A stretch of 64,000 bases of DNA from Mermis nigrescens. Taxonomy: Eukaryota > Nematoda > Enoplea > Mermithida > Mermithidae. A program made the position numbers and the translations under genes. The stretch lies in contig JAVLUZ010000142.1 in NCBI GenBank assembly GCA_036768485.1, positions 8,867,863 through 8,931,862 of the forward strand, written 5' to 3'. Positions 29,701-35,299 of the stretch are shown here, piece after piece (positions within the stretch are counted from its first letter, which is position 1; each line of letters starts with the position of its first letter). The notes beneath the pieces are model-generated. The model was not told the origin of the DNA, made no database searches, and was given only the letters and a program-made list of their open reading frames with translations.

Positions 29701-31942
29701 CTCCGGCCTCCGGCTCCGGCCTCCGGCTCCTCCGGCCATTTTTTAGTCCTCCGGCCTCCGGCGGCCGGAGGGTACAAAAATGGGGCCGGAGGGTTTTTTG
29801 AACCGAATCATTCAATGCTTTAACGCTCTTCTTTTCTTTTGAAGCTTAGCACTGAGATTGCCTATTTTGTGAATTTGTACAAACACAAATTTAATAAGTG
29901 AAGCTATGAATATGAACACTAATGTGGCATTGTGAATGCACCATTGGTGAAATATTATATCATATATTTTGCCTAATAATGAACGAGAATATTTCAGATT
30001 GCAAAGCGAGCCGAGTCCGCGTTAATTCAGCGCACAAATGGATATAAATCTCTTTCGAGCAGTGTTTTTTTGTACAAGCTTCGTTTGTACATGTACAAAA
30101 GATGGTCCCTAAAAGTCTTTGTACATTTCGTACACACAAATTTTTGGGTACTATAATATGGTACAGTAGCGATTTTAGTGTGGCAAAAACAGAGTTGTTC
30201 GACCTTTGGTTACGTATTTTAGCAATATCTAGGTTTCTGAGGGCAAAAATAAGTAATAATCGTCTCAAAACGGCGCGAAGCGCCAAAAAATTTGGCATTT
30301 TTCCTTTCAAAATGCAATTTCTAAAATTATAAAGATATGTAGAACACACACAATTGCTCATTTCGGCGCGGAGCGTCGAGAATTTTGCGAATTTCGAACC
30401 ATTTTTGCAGTTTTTGTCTTCCAAAAAATCTTTGTACATGTACAAAGACGGTCCCCAAAAGACTTTGTACATCGCGCAAAATCTTTGCCGAATACAAAAA
30501 ACCTTGCTTTTGAGTGACAGAATAACAAACTTGGTGCGACGTAGTCTGCTCACTTACTTTTTGAGCTATTACAGATTGTAGATATAAGTGCATACAGACA
30601 CATTGCTGAGCTCTTTATGCTATGTTTATTTAGGTATATAAATGCATGGCTAGATAATAAACATTCACTTCTACAGGTCTTTTACTTATCCATGAGCAAT
30701 GTATTTATACAAACCTATATACTGTGCATCATATGAATTATATTTGCGGCTTGTGAAAATTCTAGTTCACTGAAAATTCTAAGCTCACCTCCGGCCTCCG
30801 GCCTTCGGCCTCCGGCTCCGGCTCCGGCCGGAGCCGGAGGTGACGATGGCCGGAGCTCCGACTCCGGCCGGAGGAAAAAATGGACCTCCGGTCGATCCCT
30901 AGTATATACTCGTATGTTGTCATGTGTCATTTAAAATATCGTCGTTTTTTTATCGAGTTACATCCCTTTTTTGTATTTGTTTTTCCCCAGACGTTGCAAT
31001 AAATGCTTTTTGTTTGTTTGTTTGTTTTTGTTTATAGACGCTCAGATCGACGTAAATTGTGTATCTACATGTGATTCTGCATTCCGCTGTTTGAATCCTC
31101 AAATACTTAGGTCGAGAAGAATGAATGAATGAATGAATGAAGATTTATTGTCGAGTGAATTCGAAATAATGAGTACAAGTAAATGCGACGAATAAAGAGG
31201 AATGACAAAAGGACATACGGTCACGATAATCATGACGAATTAAGTATGCCCCTTCAAAAATGAATTTAAATTAATGTTGGCTAATCTCGTTTTGAAAACT
31301 TCAATATTAGGAGATGAAACGACAGTGTCCGGTAAACTATTCCAAATGTTAAGTATCTATGAGAAAAATTACTTTTATGCAAGTTTGAACGGGCAGTAGG
31401 TATAACTAATTTATACTAATTTATACTAATTTAAGAGGCTAACAAAACCCATAGCTTTTGTAATATTGATCATAGACGGATGAAATTTTTTTCCGCGCTT
31501 TCTTTCAACATGTTCTAAGTAATGAGCAAAAAATTCCGCTCTTCTGAAGTTTATTATATAGTATTCTGAAAGTACCATATTCTTAACTTACTCCTACCGT
31601 TGCGCCAGAACTTTACACGCTCATCACAAACTCAATACCGAGTGTAAGCGCAAAAAGCACCATCGAGTTTATAATTATCCATGTTTTGAAAAAATCGCGC
31701 CCTCCAAATGTGTTCCGTTATAGCTACAGGGGGTGCACAGGTGTTAGGGGTACCCACGTATGTATATTATAGGTACGCGTTAACGCGCTACCTACATATG
31801 ATGATTTACTCACTGCTCATGCAATGCTAATGATTCAAAAATTATCTGGATGTCCTTCACTGACACTTTCTGAAGTAAAAAGAAAAATTTCGTCGTCGAT
31901 CGCATCACCAAATCGCCCCTGGCATGAGCAAGATGACGTCAT
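5608..31942 (-). CDS. MAT: S-adenosylmethionine synthetase (methionine adenosyltransferase), 8 exons
   Basis: This cytosolic enzyme makes S-adenosylmethionine from methionine and ATP. Exons in coding order: 31942-31846, 23889-23812, 23758-23636, 19460-19348, 19135-18992, 10236-9835, 7887-7754 and 5752-5608. Together they encode 411 aa; animal MATs are about 395-400. Signatures are intact: [10 protein letters not shown] near residues 24-33 with the catalytic His in GHPD, GAGDQG at 133-138 and GGGAFSGKD at 280-288. Introns 2 to 7 have GT donors and AG acceptors with matching phases. Intron 1 appears to start with AT (see findings). The start is the first in-frame ATG upstream of the FLFTSES core. 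The introns hold nearly all of the TE load between 5.7 and 31.8 kb. Exon identity is very secure; exon 1 assignment is somewhat less so. Confidence 0.95.
6285..7460. mobile_element. Interrupted MITE host copy in MAT intron 7
   Basis: The segments 6285-6635 and 7376-7460 are two halves of one repeat whose relatives lie at 10860-11200, 25620-25925 and 55540-55890. The shared core includes the stretch TTGACTA.ATTTTGTTC and a TTTTTGACG-CGTGTA.CC site. The halves are split by the hAT MITE at 6636-7375. One GC palindrome (CGGCGCTTTGCGCC) lies near 6480. Confidence 0.55.
6636..7375. mobile_element. hAT MITE of the CAGTG/TGTACATGTACA family, 740 bp
   Basis: The ends are CACTGTTTTTTTGTACGAG and the imperfect inverse CTCGTAAAAAGAAAAACAGTG. 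Flanking 8-bp repeats CGTGTAAC (6628-6635) and CGTGTACC (7376-7383) differ by one base. Each end carries TTTGTACA..TGTACAAA palindromes, and a GC palindrome (GCGCGAAGCGCC) lies near 7202. No coding capacity. It lies in MAT intron 7, and the unoccupied version of its target is seen at 11120-11145. Confidence 0.85.
7754..7887 (-). CDS. MAT: MAT exon 7 ([20 protein letters not shown])
   Basis: Ile320 to two bases of Lys364: SYAIG..KP.S..V..YGTS and [10 protein letters not shown], the C-terminal-domain strand-helix region conserved in MATs. Acceptor TTTTTCAG, donor GTAAAA. Confidence 0.95.
8215..8410. repeat. AATCAACC-type minisatellite
   Basis: An irregular array of 4-mers AATC/AACC (ATCAATCAACCAATC and variants) in MAT intron 6. 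Its reverse complement is the main motif of the array at 17030-17400 in MAT intron 5, so the gene holds two arrays of the same repeat in opposite orientation about 9 kb apart. No gene is seen in the rest of intron 6 (7888-9834); 9300-9480 holds fragments of hAT-type ends (CAGGGGCGTAG). Confidence 0.85.
9835..10236 (-). CDS. MAT: MAT exon 6 (central and C-terminal domains)
   Basis: Val186 to Gln319, the largest exon. It contains [40 protein letters not shown] and [11 protein letters not shown], which cover the ATP/phosphate-binding glycine loop and the K-D-R-S-A-Y motif. Acceptor ATGTAG, donor GTTTGT. It is far richer in G and C, with mostly G/C third positions, than the other MAT exons. A hAT MITE begins 42 bp upstream of its acceptor. 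Confidence 0.98.
10279..10840. mobile_element. hAT MITE with CAGGGGCGTAA ends, 562 bp
   Basis: Both ends read CAGGGGCGTAA.CAGG inward. Flanking repeats are GGCATACA (10271-10278) and GGCATAAA (10841-10848), 7 of 8 matching. A GC palindrome followed by CAAAATTTT sits near 10661. The element begins only 42 bp upstream of the MAT exon 6 acceptor on the gene strand, so it abuts the expected branch-point region. Confidence 0.85.
10860..11304. mobile_element. MITE remnants, host of the LTR element
   Basis: 10860-11200 is a relative of the 6285, 25620 and 55540 repeats and contains an uninterrupted TTTTTGACGCGTATCCACCG site. From about 11195 a second repeat begins (GCTGTGCATGTCTAGTGA..., AAGGGTCAGCC, CTGTCCGGCGATTTTGAGC) that also occurs at 34405-34720; the LTR retrotransposon is inserted in it at CAAT. 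Confidence 0.55.
11305..12049 (+). repeat. 5' LTR
   Basis: 745 bp, TG...CA ends. An AATAAA lies near the 3' end (11998), followed by T-rich sequence, consistent with R-region polyadenylation. The first 80 bp differ from the 3' LTR more than the rest does, suggesting either sequence exchange or concentrated mutation there. Confidence 0.92.
12292..14430 (+). CDS. gag: Retrotransposon Gag protein with two CCHC zinc knuckles
   Basis: A single intact frame of 712 aa that packages element RNA into virus-like particles. The N-terminal half resembles the retrotransposon gag capsid fold: [20 protein letters not shown], then a charged helix region ending near residue 250. Two C-X2-C-X4-H-X4-C knuckles lie at residues 274-287 and 296-309. 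The remaining 400 residues are Asn/Ser/Thr/Lys-rich with a hydrophobic segment near 515-533. The frame continues into the first 33 bp of the 3' LTR. The first ATG (12292) is used; the frame is open without ATG back to 12139. No protease D-T/S-G motif is visible. Intact coding despite the missing pol suggests recent activity or selection in trans. Confidence 0.88.
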   Translation: MPSDSDKEENDRYINLTRAIDRIDEKISEMSTDRPRDSILVNEMRRIGIRTNGILPIRQPTLFTGALEECFTEWLEKLEKFMIINGIRPEDDEMRQAFLEAHLSGSASAVFDDIKRRENPTDYESLTELLAGRFPAGRDSDVHQQLLIERKQKRTESINEYITSLKKLARAAYPDLTEDARNLIVKPIFLRGMLAEIREGIKYREFTCLDDAWKAALYVESQLEREERVYAKDYLNTISNSNVKTELDAIKSEMRQIKQLILSNQNNLIDRERCVHCKRTNHRSDFCWFRPQSKPCEICGRRNHVTSECRSPLRNGEQVDFHMQKQNRISSNNTINRDPRSFHYSGNIRQNRKVSKDVTNEDKLDTDDPNLVYQSRDEVPPSTMLKSKLMETRNQNMNSNRQALNCERISSFTNSFSVLTAQSESRSTMTETSCKMRTNKNRKAVNTSQTHKEHIETKSSSVMQQNTKYSNRAPCKTASLGTNTEPQNEYESTSHGLQVKPLANLEKNTPTKHNLKTILSIVMLCFLVCLVKEKLALTKKEFSTFFLRSARISEPQNSLKSGVMRELHATTANDQLNPLEHRKIKIISESYRKERNELTATRELICKYACCKLLTRATQKHLFHTNKTVGTDRDVPGTPASVGAAHMPCRAPSELSPSGPTYPGSNHLDDQIGLMTQTRRPRDTTFIQSRVERGRSTFEGPACDKRVICVSF
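14398..15137 (+). repeat. 3' LTR
   Basis: 740 bp copy of the 5' LTR with the same TGTGAC and TAACA ends, and an AATAAA near 15086. The Gag stop codon lies 33 bp inside it. Confidence 0.92.
15242..15980. mobile_element. hAT MITE, CAGTG family, 739 bp
   Basis: Ends are CAGTGTTTTTTTGTACAAGG and GTACAAAAAACACTG. Flanks are TAATGCAG (15234-15241) and TTATGCAG (15981-15988), 7 of 8 matching. It contains TTTGTACATGTACAAA and three GC palindromes (near 15527, 15748 and 15838), each followed by A/T runs. The interior looks partly duplicated: the block CTCATTTCGG.GCGAAGCGC occurs twice. An unoccupied TAATGCAG target is preserved at 34620-34627. Confidence 0.9.
16189..16621. mobile_element. hAT MITE, CAGTG family, 433 bp, reversed
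   Basis: It begins CATTGTTTTTTTGTATTCGG and ends CTTGTACAAAAAACACTG, the reverse orientation of the copy at 15242. It includes TTTGTACATGTACAA and a GC palindrome (GGGCGCTTTGCGCCG) near 16318. The flanks CTAAAGAC and CTAAGCAT match only partly, so the target duplication is uncertain. Confidence 0.75.
17030..17400. repeat. GATTGGTT-type minisatellite
   Basis: About 370 bp of irregular GATTGGTTGGTT / GGTTGGTTGATT units with no regular longer period. It is the reverse complement of the array type at 8215-8410. Both lie in MAT introns. Confidence 0.9.
17430..17907. mobile_element. MITE with (GA)TGCACAC ends
   Basis: It starts GATGCACACGGTGAAAAAAT, includes GGAGGGGTGCAAACCGAGTT, and ends CCCATACCCCCAGTGTGCATG. 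Related copies are at 23190-23600 (reversed) and about 61665-62005. The termini form a short inverted repeat TGCACA. I could not settle the superfamily or the target duplication. The rest of this intron to 18991 shows no gene. Confidence 0.55.
18992..19135 (-). CDS. MAT: MAT exon 5 ([17 protein letters not shown])
   Basis: Gly138 to Gln185: [18 protein letters not shown], then [19 protein letters not shown] and RPDSKTQ. Acceptor TTCAG, donor GTTTTT. The intron that follows is 8.75 kb and holds the LTR retrotransposon. Confidence 0.97.
19348..19460 (-). CDS. MAT: MAT exon 4 (GFDYKTC to GAGDQ)
   Basis: Gly100 to Gln137: [16 protein letters not shown] through DIGAGDQ, the first part of the MAT signature around the active site. 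Acceptor GCGCAG, donor GTAGTT. The following intron is short (212 bp) and free of recognisable TEs. Confidence 0.97.
20700..22377. mobile_element. hAT transposon, decayed, nested in the Harbinger-like element
   Basis: Ends CATAGCCGTGCCTAGGGGGT and, inverted, CAGGGCCGTGCTTAGAGGTT. A perfect 8-bp target duplication ATTATTTT is present (20692-20699 and 22378-22385). The interior has a 0.8-kb block (about 20930-21700) shared with the hAT copies at 1333 and 56295, followed by the end of a hAT transposase. One degenerate GC palindrome lies near 21000. Confidence 0.88.
21730..22128 (+). pseudogene. hAT transposase C-terminal dimerisation domain remnant
   Basis: The last part reads [20 protein letters not shown], then [17 protein letters not shown], the hallmark of the hAT C-terminal dimerisation region. 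Upstream residues ([14 protein letters not shown] and following) are in another frame; the shift occurs near 21930-21945, where [13 protein letters not shown] would be expected. The catalytic and zinc-finger portions are missing, so this cannot be a working transposase. Confidence 0.82.
22620..22806 (+). other. Short unrecognised open frame
   Basis: A 60-codon frame from ATG 22624, rich in Lys/Glu ([20 protein letters not shown]), has a protein-like composition, but I recognise no family and see no splice partner. It lies in MAT intron 3 on the opposite strand. It is most likely a TE remnant. Confidence 0.2.
23190..23600. mobile_element. MITE with TGCACA ends, reversed copy
   Basis: It starts ACATGCACATTGGGGGTATG and ends AGTTTTTGGCCGTGTGCATG. 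It is the reverse-oriented relative of 17430-17907; both share an AAACTCGGTTTACCCCCTCC-type stretch. It ends 36 bp before the MAT exon 3 donor side. Confidence 0.55.
23636..23758 (-). CDS. MAT: MAT exon 3 ([18 protein letters not shown])
   Basis: Glu59 to the first base of Gly100. It encodes the conserved TKTGMI-GEI segment and VGYNDSS. Acceptor TTTTTTTAG, donor GTAAAT. The next intron (19461-23635) carries the Harbinger-like element with a nested hAT. Confidence 0.95.
23812..23889 (-). CDS. MAT: MAT exon 2 ([15 protein letters not shown])
   Basis: Completes Asp33, then Lys34 to Cys58: [19 protein letters not shown] and the start of VAC-E. The acceptor is TTTTATAG and the donor is GTACGC. 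It is separated from exon 3 by an intron of only 53 bp (23759-23811), the shortest in the window. Confidence 0.95.
24521..24915. mobile_element. hAT MITE, CAGTG family, truncated
   Basis: The left end CAGTGTTTTTTGTATCCGGC is intact; the right end is lost near 24915. It contains a TTTGTACATATACAAA variant palindrome and two GC palindromes (GGTGCTTCGCGCCG near 24652 and GGCGCTTTGCGCCG near 24740). It lies in MAT intron 1. Confidence 0.7.
25177..25248 (-). other. tRNA-like relic (possible SINE head or tRNA pseudogene)
   Basis: On the minus strand a B-box-like GGTTCGAATCC and an A-box-like TGGCGAGATGG are spaced as in a tRNA, and a D-arm GCG/CGC stem can form. The T stem and anticodon stem pair poorly and no clean cloverleaf results, so a working tRNA is unlikely. 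Confidence 0.35.
25620..25925. mobile_element. MITE copy related to 10860 and 55540
   Basis: Shares the TTGACTACATTCTGT core, the GTTTTTATCGTCTAGGAAAA stretch and the TTACGCTTATCCACCGT.TTTGAG segment with 10860-11200, and the GCAGTGCA end. It lacks any insertion at the CGCGTA.C site. Non-coding. Confidence 0.5.
26299..26490 (+). mobile_element. Short MITE with GGGCAGCACC end
   Basis: It starts GTGGGCAGCACCAAAATTCA and parallels 2311-2500, including TTTTTAAAGRTMAAAAATGGTC, GAGCACTATCCATTGGCA and TTGAAATTCTGGGG. The right end is not preserved. Confidence 0.55.
27240..28660. repeat. Degenerate tandem satellite, about 130-bp unit
   Basis: Units contain AACTTTACACAACTACTGGGT, GTAAAGAA and ATTCGTAATYCTGAC-like blocks. 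The ATTCGT-like landmark recurs near 27310, 27438, 27592 and 27719, giving spacings of roughly 128, 154 and 127. Later units are more decayed. Similar units resume at about 31625 to 31660, just past the MULE-like element, so that element appears to have split the array. Confidence 0.65.
29680..30901. mobile_element. hAT element with CCGGAG-rich ends
   Basis: Perfect ends TAGGGATCGACCGGAG and its inverse CTCCGGTCGATCCCTA, and a perfect 8-bp target duplication GTATATAC (29672-29679 and 30902-30909). Subterminal regions are arrays of GGCTCCGGCCTCC-type 6-mers in inverted orientation, able to form strong hairpins. No transposase is visible. It has split the 3' UTR of a LINE copy. Confidence 0.88.
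30060..30506. mobile_element. hAT MITE, CAGTG family, 447 bp
   Basis: Ends CAGTGTTTTTTTGTACAAGC and GAATACAAAAAACCTTG. Flanks CTTTCGAG (30052-30059) and CTTTTGAG (30507-30514) match 7 of 8. It has two TTTGTACATGTACAAA palindromes (30088 and 30432) and two GC palindromes (30270 and 30364). It is the innermost of four nested insertions. Confidence 0.9.
31125..31425 (-). pseudogene. CR1-like LINE 3' end, minus strand
   Basis: The minus-strand translation gives a [24 protein letters not shown] C-terminus ending KGHT and a stop, with one frame disruption near the Trp. The 3' end reads AATAAATCTT followed by (CATT)n. It sits in MULE-like element A just right of its minisatellite, in the opposite orientation to the LINE at 29408. 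Confidence 0.7.
31846..31942 (-). CDS. MAT: MAT exon 1 (start codon, [12 protein letters not shown])
   Basis: Residues 1-32 plus the first base of Asp33. The N-terminus is [13 protein letters not shown], then an acidic stretch, then [13 protein letters not shown]. The reading frame fits exon 2 exactly (G + AT gives the conserved Asp of HPDK). The following bases are ATAATTTTTG, not GT; read through, they give a stop after three codons. This is the only plausible first exon found on this strand upstream of exon 2. Confidence 0.75.
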
Positions 31943-34404
31943 TGCGTAATGCTTCAGTAATGTCAGCACCAGGCGATCGTAAGTCTATAGATTCCAATAC
32001 AAAAATAACGATCGTTCAAACATTAATATGTAATCTCAAGGCGTAAATATGTAAGCGAATGGCTTAAAATAGATGTAAAGCAATTTATTACATTAGACGA
32101 AATTAAAAATCGGTTTTGTAAACCATAAATGCATGCACTTACAAACAAGTATGTTGTACAGCAAATCATGTGGTTTTTTTAACCTACAGAGTGCACGAAT
32201 TCGCTCGGCAATCCATTTTTCTTAATTACTGTAATATCCGAATCCCTCATCGCTCGACACGCCATATCAATGGAAAAATTTGCTACCGACTCCGTCGAGC
32301 AAGGTAAAAATCGAGCGCTACATTAATAAAAATATTAGGTTTTCGGAGCGGATCCCATGCACTAGGTTAAGAAAGTCTATAAAATACCGTGCGTTGCATT
32401 TCAGAATTGCCAATTTTTGAGCGACATAATTTATGTACCGCATTTCAAGCTTCAAAGCCACTGTTGTGTGCAGATTAATTATGGATTAATCGGAAGAGAA
32501 AACCACATGTTTATGTACGTGAAACAGATTACAAAATAGAAAATATCAAAATGACATCACATTGAATCAAATTCTCATTAGCCAAGTCAACAATGACATT
32601 TCTCATTGCGGTTTCATTGAAAAATGAGAAAAAATGAAGAACAAAAATTTATGAAAATTGAAAATTCTTTAAAAGCGCTCGAAATTGACCAGAAACCGCG
32701 AATAAACCGTGCTTCATGCTATTTTAGCATGAAGAGCCAAAGTCAATAACTCGAAGCGAGTATAAATCGATAAGCGTGGTAGTCAATAACTCGAAGCGAG
32801 TATAAATCGATAAGCGTGGTATACATAGGTAAGGTACCACATAAGTAGGCGTACCAGACATGCACGTGGAGGGGTTGGGCAATCCAGCATGAAAAAAATG
32901 GGAAATTTTCGGGGGAAATTAAGATGGAAAAAGGATGAAAATTGAAAATTTTATTAAAAAGCGCTTTAATTGACCAGAAACACGCTAATACCAGTTTTTG
33001 AGGTCATTTTGACCCAAAAAAAGCTCAACTTTGACATCCCTCTGAAGGTGAATATATGGATTCTGAACTTTAGGTACAGCCGCCTGACTGTACGTACCTT
33101 ATGCAAATTTCAGCTTGCTAACAGGCCAGCATTAGGTGCTAGAACTGTAGTGATTTCACACCCAGGCGGTAGATAATTAAGGTCCCAGGTACATATGCGC
33201 GGCAGAATCCCTTTGTACGTTTATTGCTATCAGTTTGGAAAAAAGACTGTTTCAGGACGATCAGCAAGTCATAGACAAAACGCACATACATGCACTATGT
33301 ATCAAAATTCCATAAATAATAGACAGAACTATTTCTTTCAGCAATTTTTTTATTCTTCAAAACCGCAAATTCAAAACATCCACCGCAGCCTGCTAAAATG
33401 ATTTAGGACATAGGTCAGCTGATGAATAGACTAATTACTTGCAAATAAATGAGCAAACTAGTCACTTTCATTTCAAATATTTTTACTAATGGAAAATGAC
33501 AAACTGCAAAACAATACAGATCAACGTGACAGTAATTTTAACACGCGCTTGCAATAAGGTACACCAACGAGACACGTACATAGCTGTGGGGATTTGAAGA
33601 CATCCAGAATAATCTCAGCACAATTTTGAGCTAATTTATCCAGAATTTTCAGGTGCTTTGCGCCGAATTTATTGTCTTTTAGTGTACGGTTTACTTTTTT
33701 TACAATGCATCAGAATTAAATATCTAACAATTTTAACCATTGAAAAATCATTTGTGAGGCTATCTTGAACGACAGATTTTCATGTATGATTGAAATGAGG
33801 TGAAATTGTATAGATTCTTGAAAATTTTCAGCACATTCCACCTATTTTATATTATTTTTACCAATATCCCGGTAGTTCAAAATACACGTAATGGCTTCAC
33901 TCAATGAATTATTGACCCCGAAATCCAGATCAGCTACGAGCATGTACAGCACGCTGCTTACGGCGATACAAATAAAGGGAATGTGTGGAATAAAAATAGC
34001 AAAAAAATCGTCGCGAGAATTCTTATTCGTAGGCACATCACCAGAACTAGACAAAACTTGTTATACGACTATCCTAGGGATCAAAGTAAAATTCTATGAG
34101 TTTAATTAGGTATACTATCGAGAAAATGGAGAGCGATGCAGACAGGCCAGGATAAAAAGGTAAGAAATAAGAGGCGTCAAGCCTGTTTGACGAAACCTTG
34201 CGCATACTCGTAAATAATTTTTGTAAACCGTCTACCGCGAAAAGGGTTTAAACGATATGCAATACCGTAGCATTCCCGGAAATACTTTTGAAGCTGCTTG
34301 GTTATGAAAATAAATTCCCATGCACAAATTGCCTTCAAATACCTGGATACAGACTTCAGTAAATCGTTAGTTGACTAAGTCAAATAGCCTTCAAAAGCCA
34401 TGAA
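31943..34404. other. Intergenic region between MAT and H2A.X
   Basis: No gene found. It must hold the MAT 5' region and the downstream region of H2A.X, since both genes are on the minus strand. Besides the 40-bp duplication at 32741 it contains a repeat-end fragment near 32845-32960 (GACATGCACGTGGAGGGGTT, related to 5060 and 6290) and one GC palindrome near 33650. I see no clear TATA box or initiator for MAT. Confidence 0.5.
32741..32820. repeat. Perfect 40-bp tandem duplication
   Basis: Two identical 40-bp units (32741-32780 and 32781-32820), beginning AGTCAATAACTCGAAGCGAG. No mismatch, so the duplication is recent. It lies 0.8 kb upstream of the MAT start codon. Confidence 0.95.
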
Positions 34405-34720
34405 CCATACATGCAGATAGGAGGGGTATTACCCCAAATTGAAGGGTCAGCCTGATAAATAGGTACTGTCCGGCGATTTTGAGCCGACGAAACGTTTTTT
34501 TGCATCATTTGAGGACAAAAGCAGTAATAATTTCGAAATTGATTAACACTTTTATGTGCTTTTTACTCAAAAAGCGTCCAAAATTAATCAATTCTACATT
34601 TTTAGCGTTAAAAGCGAAATAATGCAGTCAAAATGGACTAACAATGCTACAAAAATGGGATATTACTATATTAATACAAAAAAACGTTTTAAAGGCTATT
34701 TTGACCATTTTTGTCCTTTA
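34405..34720. mobile_element. Uninterrupted repeat copy (empty-site reference)
   Basis: Collinear with 11195-11304 plus 15138-15241 plus 15981-16060: CATACATGCAGATAGGAGGG, AAGGGTCAGCC, CTGTCCGGCGATTTTGAGC, GTGCTTTTTACT, GCGTCCAAAATTA. It contains a single TAATGCAG (34620-34627) where the other copy has the hAT MITE, and no LTR element at the CAAT site (near 34520). Non-coding. Confidence 0.65.
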
Positions 34721-34988
34721 AATGGCAAAAAATTAAGAACACAACAGATTAACTCCCCTACCGAACCTGACCTTATGCATCTAAGCTCGATACAAAATCA
34801 TCGTCAACGAAATCGCAGACTATTTAAGATAAAGCAGCATCTTAACGGTTTAGTGCCCACGGTTCATATAACTATCCAGTATTTACGATAAATCATTTAT
34901 AAACCTGTCTTCAAAGTACTTCACGCATAATCGTTATTCGGCAAAAAATTACGAAAACATTAATAGTGCTCAAATAAATCTTAACAGA

Positions 34989-35299
34989 TCAATAATCTTG
35001 CGACGGTCCAGCTTTAACAGCGCTCTTTCCACTCGCCTTCTTGGTCGTCGGAGCTTTTTCTCCAGCACCCGCGGCGGACTTTTTCGGCAACAAAATTGCC
35101 TGTATATTAGGCAGAACACCTCCCTGAGCAATTGTAACGCCGTGCAACAATTTATTCAACTCTTCGTCGTTTCTGATCGCCAGCTGCAAATGACGCGGCA
35201 CGATGCGCGTCTTTTTGTTGTCGCGGGCAGCGTTTCCCGCTAATTCCAACACTTCGGCCGTCAAGTATTCCATCACAGCGGCCAAGTACACCGGCGCAC
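34989..35299 (-). CDS. H2AX: H2A.X exon 2 with SQDY tail
   Basis: Gly47 to Tyr149 and a TGA. It contains the acidic-patch region ([20 protein letters not shown]), the docking domain and a Lys/Ala-rich tail ending SQDY. Third positions are notably G/C-rich for this AT-rich region, as in MAT exon 6. Confidence 0.95.

Larger units (their letters stand above)
29408..31037 (+). pseudogene. CR1-like LINE 3' end (reverse transcriptase C-terminus)
   Basis: The plus-strand frame 29440-29625 encodes [20 protein letters not shown] and [20 protein letters not shown], ending KGRA and a stop. It is the same C-terminal domain as the LINEs at 45898 and 47721. The 3' UTR resumes after the hAT insertion and ends AATAAATGC followed by (TTTG)n near 31010-31037. 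5'-truncated, as usual for LINE copies. Confidence 0.78.
28797..31594. mobile_element. MULE-like element A, 2.8 kb, with nested insertions
   Basis: Left end GGCTAAAGTTAAGAATATGG; right end, inverted, GGAGTAAGTTAAGAATATGG: 29-bp terminal inverted repeats with about four mismatches. Copies B and C have 9-bp target duplications, which points to Mutator-like elements; here the flanks match only 6 of 9. The core carries about eight units of a 20-bp minisatellite (GATGCTTAGGTCGATGTATA, 29230-29405). No transposase. Nested inside are two LINE 3' ends (29408-31037 and 31125-31425), a hAT (29680-30901) and a hAT MITE (30060-30506). Confidence 0.75.
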
